A stretch of 64,000 nt of DNA, taken from Heligmosomoides polygyrus polygyrus. Taxonomy: Eukaryota > Nematoda > Chromadorea > Rhabditida > Heligmosomidae. Below are positions 10,951 through 24,900 of the stretch, in pieces (the stretch's first letter is position 1; each line of letters starts with the position of its first letter). A program made the translations under genes and the position numbers. The DNA is taken from assembly GCA_947396885.1 (NCBI GenBank), contig OX377201.1, positions 6,620,934-6,684,933 on the forward strand, written 5' to 3'. The notes beneath the pieces were generated by a model, which saw only the letters and a program-made list of their open reading frames with translations, did not search any database and was not told the DNA's origin.

Positions 10951-12986
10951 AACACACGAGGGATGTCGGTTAGGCGACCTCTCTTATTAGAAGCGTTGAT
11001 GCGATGGGATAGTCTTGCCTTACCTTTTCGACTTTTTTTTAAAGAATGTCACGCCAAGGACATTGGTAATAATACTCGTAACCAGTGTCCCGGCTCAAAG
11101 GTGAGATTCGATTCCTCCTGCGTTGCGAGTTTGGGACGTGCCGTGTACTTGTCAGAACGTCACAGTGGTGTGTTTGATTGGTTACACAAGGTCACACGCA
11201 AAGTACTGAGCGGCTTGGAATAGGTTAAATCGCTTTTCTTGTGTAGACCAATGGGATTTCAAGCGAGTTACTTCTCAAAACCTGGCTTCGGAACGCTTCG
11301 GAGATCAGTTACTGCACTGCTGTGTGAACACTGATTTGTTTTTATCTCAAAGCGAGGGCCTTTTTCAGAAGTTTTATCGTAAGGTTTATTGCTTCTAGCT
11401 GTGTGCAAATGAGTATATTCCATCACTACCGTATGTAAAAAGAAACAGACCTAAGGCTCCCAAAAAGCTTAAGAATCAGAGAGGGCCTTAAGGATTGTCA
11501 TCTGTTCATAAACACAAATGTTCTGCCCAAGGAAGGCGAATAATAGGAATAATAGAATACCATGAGTATGATCCATTTAAGTTTGTTGCTTCCTGTCCTC
11601 CACTGGCTGTGCTTCCTGGAAAACCTTGCCATTAAGTGAGCAGGACCCAAAGGTTGTCTCCACCAATTTCTTTTTACAAATCCAGTGTTGCCAGACCTGC
11701 GTACCTTCACTAATTGATGTCTGTCGTGCCACCTAAAACGTAGCATCTTCCAGTCGACTGTTTTGTGACCTTTAGGAAGTCTGTAAGCTACGAAAGTTGC
11801 AATTCTCCTCCTTGAAATTCAGTCTTCTTGCACTGCACGCCTCCGCGACTGCTAGCGGTTATGGAGAAGCAGGCGACGAGAGGGTGCTCTTACCCGTGCT
11901 GAGTCAGCTCATTCGGCCGGTAGCCGTCGGGTCGCGGCCGGAGTGTCTCTTTCTCTGCGCTCTCGCCTTTCCGCTCGCCTGGTTGACCCGTGTCCTTAGG
12001 CCAATTTAATCACGAATCTTCAATTCAAAAGATTTGATTTAAAAATGGTGTTGACCATGTCTGTCAAGTAATTAAATGTAAGAGAGGTTGCATGGGCGCA
12101 GGATAGCGAAACCTGCGAAAAAGTGGTAGGTCGTTCGCCCTATGTTGCATAGTTGCACTTATATAGTATGGGTGTGGGATTTTCGGTATCTGGTACTATG
12201 CGTAATAAATTGAGGTATAACGGCTTATGCGGAGGATTCTTTCAGCGCATTGAGAAGCGCGCCCTCGTGATATGGGAATGTTAAATGACGAACAGTGTTT
12301 TCTTTTAGTTGTAGCAGGGGAAGTTTTCCTGCCGCTGAATGAAATGCAAGATCGGATTTAACATACGGCTCTTTACAGAGCTTGAGAAAGTACTGAATAG
12401 CAAGAGATTTGGTGCAATCCCAGTCGGGGGGGGGGGGGGCGAATCCATTATGAATTGTTAATGGTAGCTACCGATAAATGCATACAACATACAATACAAC
12501 ATATGAATGCCTTAACTTACCTGATCCCTCCCTTGGAATGTCCGAGCGTTACGCTGAAATATTAAAAAGATTTCATTATGGGACTATGCACGGTGCATGG
12601 GGGGGACACTATGCAGGGCAGCACGGTTGTGATCCAAAACTCAATTTGCTTTGGAAAGGAATCGCAAACCGCTATCCACTAATTGATTAAGGTAAAAAGA
12701 AATTGTTCCAGGTTTCTGTTCAATTTACTGTGTTTTCATTACTTCCTCCCTGCCGACTAGGAGGAAAGCGATTTAGAAAACTGATTTTGGTAATGGAAGA
12801 ACAGGAATTTATAATGTAAGCATACATATGTATATATGTATTTATATTTATATGTTGTGGTGCATGTTGCATTTCTTTAGGTATTGAAATGGAGTGCCCC
12901 CCCCCCTCCGATTGGGATTGCACCGAGCATTTCCAATGGCGAGTATGACGCTTGAAATCTTTCAGGTAAGGCACTGCTTAGCTCAG
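10951..12986. other. No recognisable gene; upstream region of tac-1
   Basis: A GC-rich patch at about 11840-12000 and a G-run at about 12426 are the only notable points. A 70-codon frame at 12478-12690 (+) has no recognisable domain. The tac-1 promoter is presumably here or further upstream; no specific motif supports a position. Confidence 0.35.
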
Positions 12987-12993
12987 GAATCCG

Positions 12994-15900
12994 ATGAGAA
13001 TGGAACCAAGTGCGCAGGAAACTGCTCAAGGAAACGCAGCGCAGCCGGTGCCTGACAGTCGTCCGATGCCAGAAGCTCAACCGGTAGCGCAGGAAACGAT
13101 CGCAGCTCAGATTCTAGCCCAGCCACCAACGCAGCAGGGATGCAGTACTCCTCAAACCACTAGATCCGCTGCGGAAATGTGAGTAACACCCTGATTCGAA
13201 TTTTCATTCGCCGCTACTTGAGTTGTGTATAACATTCGTGTTTGAAATTTCATGCGATTACGGTAGGTACGCGTGACTAAGGCTGCAAAGGTCATAATCA
13301 CCGCCGATTTCGCCCAAACTTCGACTAGGTAGTTATTTGGGGTGCTGATCTGGCATTTGGGTACTATTGTACTTAGTGTACCGCACTAAATCTTGTTCAA
13401 AATAGGTCTACTATCTACTAGAGGTAATCGGCCACGGGAAGAACGAATATCGTGGTCGTTTTTTGCGGAAATGCTTTATAAGCCCGTTATGTTAAGTTCG
13501 AGCCGCCCAAAGCCTTGTGAAATAGCGCGATGGTAGGAGACGCAAAGACTCCGCCTCCTACCAGCACGCATTCGCGACCGTGGGAGACGGTCGCGAACGA
13601 AGTCATGAAAGCCGAGAAGAGTCCGCGTTCAGCTCACCCCGACTGCTCGGGGAGTTTCCAGTGGCACCTCGTGGGGCTCGGATCCCATATCTCGCAACCC
13701 GTTGTTGAAGTCCAGATCCGGCAGATCCAATTTCTCGTACAGATTCCGCAACTTGAAACCATGTAGCTCATTGGAACGCCTCTGCTGAGCTGCCATTGTT
13801 AAGGGCTTTGTCGTATTAGATTTCAAGTCTTATGCCCTGGCTATAGTATACTCTGCTACAGGCTAGAGGCGGCGAAATAGCGCGCGCTGGTAAGAGGCGG
13901 AGTCTCTGCGTCTCTTGCCAGCGCGCGCTATTTTGCAAGGCTTTGAGCAATTCGAACTTAACGTAACGGGCTTATAAAGCATTTCCGCAAAAAACGACCA
14001 CGATATTCGTTCTTCCCGTGGCCGATTACCCCTAGTAGACCTATTTTGAACAAGATTTAGTGCGGTACACTAAGTACAGTAGTACCGGCATTTGTTTTCG
14101 TTTTACGCTGGAGTACGCTGGAGTACGCTGACTAAGGATGCTAAGATCATAATCACCGATTTCGCCCAAACTTCGCCTAGTAGGGTTATTTGGGGTACTG
14201 ATCACGAATCTGATATCCATTTTTCGTATTACGCTGGAGTTTGGGCGAAATCGGTGACCATAACCTTAGTCACCAGTGCCTACCGTAACCTACCATACTC
14301 CAGCATAAAACGAGAAACATATGCCAGATTCGTGATTAGCTCCTTAAATAACCCCCCCCCCTAGCCGAAATCGGTGACCATGACTTTAGTAACCCGTACC
14401 TATCGTAACCTACCGTAATTGGCTGAAACTTCAAAAACGGATGTCAGCTTTGGTATCAGCAGTCCAAATAACCCGCTAGGCGAGGTTTGCACGAAATCGG
14501 TGATTATGACCTTGCCAGCCTTAACACTAGTTTATACTTGCGCCGCCCAGTCGATTTCTCGACCATCGTGCTGCAAGTATAAACTAGGGCTTAGTCACCC
14601 GTACCTACCATAGCATACCGTAATCGACCGAAATTTCAAAAACGGATGTCAGATCCGTGATCAGCACCCCAAACTACCCGCTCGGCGAATTTTGTGCAAA
14701 TTTTTTCCTCTTCTCGACCTTTGAAATTCTGAAAGTACAGTAGTGCGCTTTATCCTTCCTAGAAAAAGCTGGCGCTAATGCAACGACCCTGGAAGGATTG
14801 AAGGCTTGTACGATTCAGTGCGGAATACGAACTCCAAGCCCTGATTTCAGTGGAAGCGAGAACAGCCTCCTCCGACTCCATTATCCAGTCGGAACGGATG
14901 CCGGCTGTCGCATGCACCGATACTAGGGTCTAGGTTCGGTTCTGGTTTCCCGGCCAGGAAAACCAAGCCTTTCATCCGTCCGGAGCAGGAGAATTGGTGC
15001 CAGACTTGTCTGGGAACGATAAGGGACTGACTTGTTCATCGGATGGCCACCGCAAGTCATTGTATGGTCAAGTACCCACTCAAATCGCCTCCACGATATC
15101 CCGTAGAAGTAGAATACGCGCCGCATCCAAAAAAGGATTCAGTGGGCCGAATAACGCCGTCCTTTATACTTTATTCTCATTTATATAGATCTTGCATGTC
15201 GATCCTCTTATCGATCGACTGGCAATACTAAAATGAAGCAGGGTCAGGTTGATCCTCCACCCAATATCCCGTTTAAAAAAAGGATCGGCGGATCATCGTC
15301 ATGTGGTTCGACTAATGCCAGTTTTTTTTTGTTCTTATTATTTTTCTTATAGCGAAAGGACAGGATTTTTCTAAATTTTTAAATTTAATTAATTAATCTA
15401 AAATTAGTTAAATTTCATTTCATTTTCCAATTAAAACCTTTATTTTCTGTTTTATAATAATTTTTGGATTTTCTGCGATATAAAAGGTTAATCCGTCCGC
15501 CCGCGCTAAATTAATGGTCGCTTATGTGGATCTCTGAAAGCTTTTACTGCTTGGTTGAATTTAATAAAGAACTTAATCAGTTTTGAGAAATATTCTTATT
15601 GAAAATACGAAAAACTTTCTTTTACCGTCATATATTGGGCGTTACCAGAATTATTGTTAAAAAATATTGTGCAGTGACGCTAATTACTCCACGATATTTC
15701 ATAGAAGTAGGATGCGTGGCGCTTCCCATAATGTCGAATTTTTTCTTTATGTAATAGCATATAGAAGGAGTCGTTTCATGGAACTACTCAGGTATTGCAT
15801 GGTAGCCATCGGCGTGACAGGCCAAGTCATTCAGCAAAAACTGCATCGAAGTTCTCTTCCTCTTCCACCTCACTGTGAAGATCTACCGTCTTCACATATC

Positions 15901-18900
15901 GATTTTTTGTTTCTCTTCCTCTGGAACTAGCTTCTTGGAAGGAATTTCGACAAAGAAGCAGGTTGAGATCTGCCTCTATCAGCACTTGAGTTTGCTGTCA
16001 GTTTAGTTCCTTTAGGTAAGACATTGAGTAGTTCGGTAAGGCACTGAGTAGCCTCCTAAGTGTTCGCAGGACATGGCCGATTCGTTGTTAGATGTATCTT
16101 TAGTTGCGACCAAAACTCTAGCCTCAGGAGGACTTGAACCAGCGTCTTCTGTTTTTCATGCAGGTTGCTACGCCTTGTACCACCGTCGTTGGTGGATCGC
16201 ACGTAACATCCACAGTATCCTCGTTGCCTCTCAGTACTCACGCGTAATGTTAAGAGCCAGCTGCCGATACCAGCATGAATCTGGTTAAGCTGAATGCCTT
16301 ACTATTATTCGTTGCTAGTAAGGACTTTGCTGAGATCAGCAGCCCTGAGCGCGTGTAGCGCAGTTGCGTGCACTCGACACCAGTTCCTGGTTCGGACTTT
16401 CCGCCCAGGCCAACCAAGCCTTCCTTCTCCCGGGGTCAGTGAATTGCTACCAGACGTGTCTGGGAAGGATAAAGCACCTGCTTGTTTATCGGTCGGCAGC
16501 CGCAAGTCTTTGCATGGCCAAGCACGCATTCAAATCACCTCCACGACATCCCGTAAAAGTAGAATGCCTGGCGCATCCCAAAAAGGGTTTAGTAACGCTG
16601 TCCTTCAGCCTTTATCCTTTATGGTAGGACTATTGGTACCAGATTTCTTTGGAAATTGGACTCAGCGTTCTACCTCCGGCTCTTGCAGTTAAAAACATTG
16701 GGCAATTATGTCTTCAGTGGCCCATAAACCGCATAAGAGATGAATGCCTGCCATACATAGACTGTCTGCATTCCAGGGTAAGGTAGAGTATTCGTTCGGT
16801 AAATTAAGTATAGGTGATAGAACAAAGAGACAATTCTTTTCCTGTCGTGCTGTGTTGGAGTTCGCTAAGATTATTAAGAAGAACCAGCTTCTTAACAATT
16901 TTGTTGGAGTTCGCTAAGATTATTAAGAAGAACCAGCTTCTTAACAATTTTAGCAAGTTCAAAACAATTGTTCATCGGTACCTGCAGGCGGAACTATGAA
17001 ACTCTCTAGCTTTTCTTTCTTTCTTGGATTTGTTGCCCAATATTTTTCCTTTCTTCGTTATATGCGTTTCTAATTCTTTTTAATAAGTTGTGTTTGGTTG
17101 ATCTGTTTCCTTCTTTGCTATAATGTTGCGAGCAGTTGTGCTGGACATACATATGCATGTACTAAACGTAAATGTAAGTCCCTCGTTGCCAAGCGATCTC
17201 CTTAGGTTTGCGACCTGGAAAGCGCAAGCCGCAGGTCCGAGTCCCGCCTGGCACAAGGGTTTTGCACGGAACTAGACATCTATCTAACAGCTTTTAATGA
17301 CTACAGCGACCGTTCTAGGCTTCAACCAACATGGGTGATTACCTGGCTTTGTTGTTTAAAAACGATCGAAAACGTTTGGGACATGTCGTCTGCTGACAAG
17401 GTACAGGAATGGCAGCAGATAGTTTAGAGCCAGTATGGGGTGGGTATTAGAAGACTGCTGCGATATCGTTTCGGGCGCCGGCTAGCTGAGAATCGAACTG
17501 GAAGCAATCCCCTGAATGCACCGTTGTTTTTCATTAGCTCTGCAGCCGTGGCTGCAGCTTAAAAGCATGTGTGCAGGGCTCTTTGATCGATTCATCTGTC
17601 GTTGTGGAAATGTGCAGACGGCGTTCTCGGCCTCGACTTCCCTTATCGTCGTACTCTATCGAGAAACCAGCAGCCTCCGTTATCAACAGAAAGAACAAAA
17701 ACCGCTGCTTTTCGCCAATATGGCTGCTGCTCCTACATCCGACGAAGACGATTTTGAGCTCTACAATAAGGGTGGCACTTTTTCAAGGTGCTCTTTTCTG
17801 TAGGAACTTTGCCTCTTTTTTTGCCATTTTGAAAGGCTTTAGTGCAGGAACTGTTGAACCGCAATGGAAGTCGACTGAGATTAGAAGAATGCTTGGACGA
17901 GTTTTTATCTGCAGTTCGATTTTTTAAACTTTGAAGAGCAGTTGTCAGTCCCGCTGATTCTCTATTGCAGCTCCAGACGCAGCAGGAATTGAGTCTTTTG
18001 TTAAGCATTGCTGCTCGTGCATATCTTTCTGAGTGAGGTCTAAAGAAGACTATGTGTTTTCGAACTGTTTGTCCTTTTTCCACCTCTGTGCTCTGAACTC
18101 TGCAACATTCTTTTTTCTGATGACGTGGCCCCTCCTTTTCTCGTCGTGAGCAGCTCGCAAGTGTATTGAATTCCAGCGCCCTCTTGAGTGATCTTCTAGT
18201 CTTTTGTTTAGAAAGGCTTGATTTTTTCGAAGCAACTTATAGGAAACTCCGGGAGAGTCATGTTTTTTGTTGTTCTTGTAATGGGCGCCAGTGCATTAGA
18301 ATGAACTTCTGTGAGCAGTCATTGTATTGCTAATTGATGTACTGCTATTAAAATGAATCGTAAGTTTGCTAGAGCATGGTAGCGCAGTCGGAGGAGGCGC
18401 TGACTGCCAAGTGTACTCGAATCGGAACTAATGGGTCGGCTTTCGACCAAGGCCAACAAAGCTTTCCATTGGGTCGGCTTGATATTAGAGCTGTCAGTTG
18501 GGGACAAAACGCTGACCTGTCCATCGGTTGACCACCACAACTCATTCTTCAAGTCCAATTCGCCTTCAAAACTGCCACTCAGAAGCAGAATGCGGGGTGT
18601 ATCCCCCAAAAGAACTGATTAACGCAGTCCTTTGCCCTTTCTCATGTTGTAATGGGAGTACTCCTATGATTATTTTTTCCAGGTCGGACCTTACAAAAAC
18701 GTTCACTCGTCGACCAGCAATACCGAAGGATATATCGCCCGTGCCCGACAATTCGTCGTCAGGCGATGGTATTAGTCCAAGGTAGGTGTTCCTCTTCAAC
18801 GATATTTCTACGTATCAGTCTATATCAACGGGTGATAATCATCATATTTTCATTGTGTTCTTTTGACGTGCAGTATGAGCACACGTGTAAACAAAAAAGA

Positions 18901-21900
18901 AAGATGACAAACAAGAATGTGACAAGCAGAAACGTTTAGAAGAACCATATGAGAGAACTGAGAAAAATTGGTTTGCTTTGTAATAACAAACTAAGCACTC
19001 TTGGCAAACGAATCAAAACATCCTATAAATCCGTCCAATTAAACCAGATACTTCGCGATCAAAGCAGAAATCTCGAACAGATAGTCCAGGGATGTCTTCA
19101 TTTTCACTAAGTAACTTGCCAAGTGGAGCGCAGTCGGAGGAGGCGCCGACTATCGCCTGCATCCGATACCAGGCTCCTGGTTCGGATTTCGCGCCCAGGC
19201 CAACCAAGCCTCCTATCCCTCCCCGGGTCGGTAAATTGGTACCAGACTTGTTTGGGAAGGGTAGAGCGTTGACTTGTTCATTGGCTGGCCACCGCAAGTC
19301 ATTGTATGGCCAAATATGCATTCAAATCGTCTCCACGACATCTCGTAGAAGTAAAATACGTGGCGCATCCCAAAAGGGATTGAGTAATGTCGTCCTTTAT
19401 TCTTTTATCCTCATCTTGCTGAACTCCCGGTTTCTTTATGTAAAGAAATTTGACATGAGATTTTGCAACAGGAATATAAAGGAATATCATTATAGCCTTG
19501 TACATAATAAACGTTGCTGTGCAAAACAATTTTTGCTTCAAGTTATCTTCAGTTTTACTTCGATAATAGTGCTTAATGCTTACATCTGGGCAAGCAAAAC
19601 AGCCTTGCGACTAGGGAAGCTCTCTTGTGAGATTCCAGATAACATGCCTTCTTCCAGGCCCAATGTTCGCGCCACCCGTCAAAAAACGATGACGATGGAG
19701 TCCGGTGGTACGCAGGAGCTGAGGAGAATGTTCGCAGACGCAAGGGTTAGTGGTTGTCACTAGTTTTGTACTAGATTCACCCTTCATACAGGGAGCTTCT
19801 GTGTGAAATTATCTTCGGCGAAATATGCTCTCTAAGCCAAACTGAACGCTTTATAATTCTAACCATAAGCGGACGTCTTCAGTCGCTAAGTCGGATATCT
19901 TGTGAGTAGGTGAAAATGCACTTTTGATTTGAGAATATTTCCTATAAACCCCCGGCGTATTTGAGATTACTTCAACCTGCAGAAAAACGAGATTTGTCGT
20001 CGTGTTAAACGAACTGATTGCGCCATGCACTCTTATAGTATGTATCGACGGCTGATTGATGGCGCAAGTGTTGTTTATGTGCAATCATGCAGTGGAGAAT
20101 CGCAGTTTTCGTATTGTTTTTACAGAGCCGTGGATTTATTTACATAAACACAATCTTACGTAATCAGTCAACTTAACAACATGGCCATCTGAAGGAGCAC
20201 ATGTTGCATTCCCAGCCGTTGACGCACGGGCATGCTTCGCTTTTCTGCATTCTATAGCAGTCATGAGAGCGTTACTGCAGTTAGAAGGATAATTCTATGT
20301 GATAATTCATTCAAAACAATAGCCAAATGTAATCAATTTATTGGGACATCTCTTGTAGAATGGGTTTTGAGGTGATTATTCAAACCAAAAACTGATTTGT
20401 TATTAAAAAAACGGCGACAATGTGTCCAATTTGATCTGAAATATGTATGCAATACGCCTTGAGATCATTGTATCGCATTGTGTACTGCTTTAGCAGTCCG
20501 GCATCACTCTTGAAGAACTCGAGGCCAAGATGGTGGATCTGTTCCGAACAAAGGAGGCTGAGATGAATGGACGCCTTGGAAAGGTAGTCTCTAAGGCGTT
20601 TTGTGCAATGTCGTGTCGTTTACGGCTTACTATTGCTATTTTACTGTTATTTTGTAACAAAGGGGGTTCTTATTTTCCTCGATTACTTGTGATCGCTCTT
20701 GTTCTACAGGCTATGGAGAAAGTCGAACAGTTGGAAAGACATGAGTGCGTCAGCAACGAGAATAATCTGAAAGTCTATCGAGCATTGGTCCTCGAGTACC
20801 AGATGATGCTAGAAGAGCTGACATCCGGGGCGTGTAAGTATCCTTTTCTCATCGTTCGAAAGTAATCTTTGGAGGATTCCCCGTGAAGAACAAAAGTTCG
20901 ATGGTGGGCGACGTGGTGTTTGTGGGATGCGCCATGTATTCTACTCCTGGGGCCGGATTCATCAACGACTTGCAGCAATTTAACAGGGTAAATACAGCCG
21001 AAATCCATGATAGCGCGGCTTATCAAGCGATATGGTGAGCGATATAAGCCGCGCTATTAGGAATTTCGGCTATAATTTCTTTGTTAAATTGCTGTAAGTC
21101 GTTAATGAATCTGGCCTCTGAGTGTTCGTTTGAATGTGTAATTTCGGTATAGGATGACCTCCTTTCTTTACTTCTTTGAATTTCTACCATTTCTTATGTT
21201 TTATATTTTATATTGCGGTCCGCAACTCAGTGTTTTATTTGCTAGTTCATTTTCCTAGTTCGATCTCGGAGGAGCGGATCGTTGTATTATCTCGGCGGAT
21301 TTCGTAGTTCAAATCAGCTCGGAGTGTTTGTAACAGCGACTCCTCCGACTGCGCTAGACGCTCTTATTACAACCATACAACCAGTCATATACAAAATCTT
21401 TAAGAGAGCGACCCTTGTTATCCAAGGTGTAAAATCTGTTTTCCATGGGCCGAATTCATCAACGACTTACCGCAATTTAACAGAGAAAATACAGGCGAAA
21501 TATCTGATAGCGCGGTGTATTAAGCGATATGGTGAAACACTTCGCTGCGTTATCAGGGATTTCGGCTGTATTTTCTCTGTTAAATTGCTGTAAGTCGTTG
21601 GTGAACCCGGCTCCAGGTATTGATAAGCTCAAGGATTGCTTAAATTCATCTTTCATGTGGCTGAGCGCCGACACTAATTATAACTAAGCGTGTAAACTCC
21701 AGGTCTCATTCCTAAAGATGAGTAGAAGTATGTAGTTGTTGGAAATGGAATGGCTTTTTAAAGAGTCTCGATCTTAGTTTAAAGCAGTGTTCGCTCCAAA
21801 ATTACAGAGCAATCGCTGACTAATAACCACATGGCTTCATTTAATAAACGAGATTTGGATGGTAATAGAATTACAGTAGCAAATACAGTAGCATTAGTAG

Positions 21901-24900
21901 TGACTGCTTCGAAATGTGTTCCGATCTAGCAACTCGGCACTGATTGCAATCTGATTCTAGATATCCACGTCGAACGACTTCAGGAGTACGGATACTCGAA
22001 AAAAGGCAACTGTGGTGGATCGTGCGTGGCTTCAGCGTGAGTATCCATATGGAAAGTTTTTCTGTTTTTAGCTGACAAAAGTTCTGGAGAAGGTGCAAAG
22101 TACTCTCAAGTTAAAGGAAGGGAAAACGACAATCTTCCGCGTAGTAAATTTAGAGATTGTTGGGTGCAGTCGCTTATAGTTCCGCGATGTAATCATGATG
22201 GGCAAATATACAATTTTCACGTCAAATTAGACTGTTCTAATCAAACTGGACACTATTCTAAGCAAGCTTGACGCTTTTGAAACGAAACTGAACATCTCCC
22301 AGATCAAAACGAGCTTCCACTCCATTAAAGTAGAGACTTTCGGAAGGTTGGAATAATTTTTTGTTTATGAAAAATTCTGTACTACTCTTTTTCGAGAATT
22401 GTCTGAAACGCACTGGGTGAAATTTAAACTTTTTATTTTTCAAGTAAAAATATAATAAGAAATTGAAATGTATCTCAAAGAACAGTAAGACAGCCATCAC
22501 TTAGTGTGTTAGAAGACGAGATCACGCCATGCACTCGTCTAGAACGTCGCGATTTTTAGATAGATAGCAAAAATCTTGCGTGGAGCAACAAAACGGCACA
22601 GCAAAAATAGCTTCAAGTAAGCAGCGCTTGAACTATTAAACAACTAAAAATGGCGACGATATAGTCGAGTGCGTGGCGTGACCTCTTCTTTCAACACACT
22701 AAATGATTGCTGCCTTAATGTGCTTTAAAATAAAATCAATTGATTTTTCCTTGGAAAATAGATGTTTTTATAGCGTTTTGGACAGTGTGTTCATTATTAT
22801 ATGAACAGAAGAAAAAATCAAAGAAAATAAATTTTCTTCAAACAAAAATTATTCTAAACGTTTCGGATTGTTTCTATTTTCATGTGAAAGAAGCTAGTTT
22901 TGATTTCGAAGATCTTCATTTTTATTTCAATGCCGTCTAAGACGTGCTTAGAATTGTCTAATGTGATATGAAAAATGTCCAATTTGGTTCGAAAATGTCT
23001 GATTTGATTTCAAATGTGTCCAGTTTGATTTGAACGGTGTCCAGTTTGATGTGAAAATGATACAAAAGCCATTTCCTTGAAGTTTTCTGGCACTGTAGTG
23101 TTCCTCTTATCACCCTTCTCGGAATGTATTCATTTTTGGGCGCTCTATATTACTAGAGAATGTTTTGTTTTGATTGGAAGTCACATCGTCGTGGAATTGG
23201 TGGGCTGAGTAGGGGAATACATAGCTAGAAGCTTATACAAAGATGTGGGCATGTAGATAGAACACACGTGCCAGGCTGAACTTTAACCCAAATCTCTTTG
23301 TCTCCGAGCGTAACTAAGGGCATGTTCGTTTTCAGGGAACGAGACAACTACAAGTCGGAACTGGATTCTTTGCACGAAGACTACAGTAAGCTGTACGATT
23401 CGTTCAAGAAGTTGCGAAAGATCGCTGAAGAACAGAAGCTGGTTGGTTTTCCCAGATTCAAGTAAAAGAGGTATGGAAGGATTGAGTCAACCGCAGCCGT
23501 TCTCAGGAGTACTCTGGACTGCACGAGAAGTATCTGGAGAGAGTGGAAGAGGTCAAGCAGTTGCAAGGAAAACTGAGTCGACTACGCGAGGATGCGAAGA
23601 ATAAACTAGAGCAGTCAGTGGTTTCTTCAATGCTATTAGACTCGTAGAGGAACGTCCTCCGCCGTATCGAATGTATCGCCCAAATGCCGTCCATCTTCAG
23701 GGCTTCAAAGGATATGGAAAATTGCATGCGCGAAAGGGAAGAAAGCCTGATTGGGCTACGACTTAAAGTTCGTCAGCTTGAAATGGATTGGAAGAACAGT
23801 CAACGAGAATTAGAGATTAAGGTGAGATTACTGAACTGTCAACAGTATTGAATTTTGCCTTTTGCATATTAGCCACCCAGCCTCGTCTCTTCCCCATTGT
23901 TTTCGTGGAGTAAATAGGCTTGGGGGGGGGGGGCGTCACAGTGTGCTCGTTGGGTAATCACTTTGGTAAGAAGGCACATGTATGTCCAATTACATCAGAA
24001 GTGGCGTAGCTCAGCTCACTATAGGGCTAAAACACACAAGTGCTGCTTAACATTTTTACTTTCGTACGACACGTTATATTGGGTTTTACGACGTGGTGAC
24101 CTCTCCCCCCTCCCCCCGGCATATTTGCGCCGTTTTCGTTGCTGAGCCAGCCTGTGCTTCTTCAACGAGGAACGGCTTTTTTACACCCTTCTCTACAGGT
24201 CATCCGGTTAACAGCATCGCTTCTTCGTTTCACTGTCTCGTAGTCATGAATTTAGCATGTTCTTGCCATCAGGACTTTCTCACGCTGCTGAGAAGCTTGA
24301 TTTTGATTTGTTTCTCACCGCAGCATCATTGGATGCGCACTTGCTCTCCCTCGTGGATGAATGGCGTCCTTTGATGTCTGCTTCAGTGCTCCTTTTTGTC
24401 CATAATGGCCGTTGGCTGTCATGAGGCGACCGGCTGATCCACATCTAGCCTTTCATATGTAGTCTTTTGGATCGCGAAAATGAGACAATCTTCTCAAGTC
24501 GGAGCCGCGAAGTGCTGGTCGATGTTGTGTTCGCCTGTTGTACTTCAGAAGACATCGCTCTAGCGCTCTGTGAGTCGTCCTTAGTGTCTCTGACGTGCCA
24601 AGATCGTCTCCGTGGTGTAGTAGATCGAAGCAGGAATAGTCGTGTCGAATAAGCTCGGAGGTCGGGGTCACCAGATGGTTTGTAGCCTCCTTGAGATGTC
24701 CGAAACTGACCCATGCTACTCTTCGCCTCCTATCCAGCCTATCTTTCATGTCACTCTCCATGATCATCGAACGTCTGAATTACACGTAGGACGTATACAT
24801 TAGATTAGATTGAGTTATTTTCGGATATGCGATTCGTATATCTCGATCCAATTCATCCGAAAATCTGGGGTCCTGAAATTAGTGTTCTCCGATTCATCCG

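Larger units (their letters stand above)
13258..14745. repeat. TACGGTAGG-type repeat element, split by a later insertion
   Basis: Blocks shared with 2295-2887 and 26889-27462: TTTGGGGTGCTGATC, TTTCGTTTTACGCTGG, TTTGGGCGAAATCGGTGACC. The right terminus is like CTGAAAGTACAGTAGTGC near 14735. The sequence is interrupted at 13360-14086 by the element listed separately, and a 67-bp hairpin sits at 14524-14590. Confidence 0.6.

Noticed and set aside
12478..12690. Upstream exon of tac-1
   Set aside because: Open frame with no family similarity and no convincing donor or acceptor linking to 12994.
19092..19763. 223-codon open frame on the plus strand
   Set aside because: Its first half is SINE sequence; only 19658-19745 at its end is a genuine tac-1 exon, in the same frame by coincidence.
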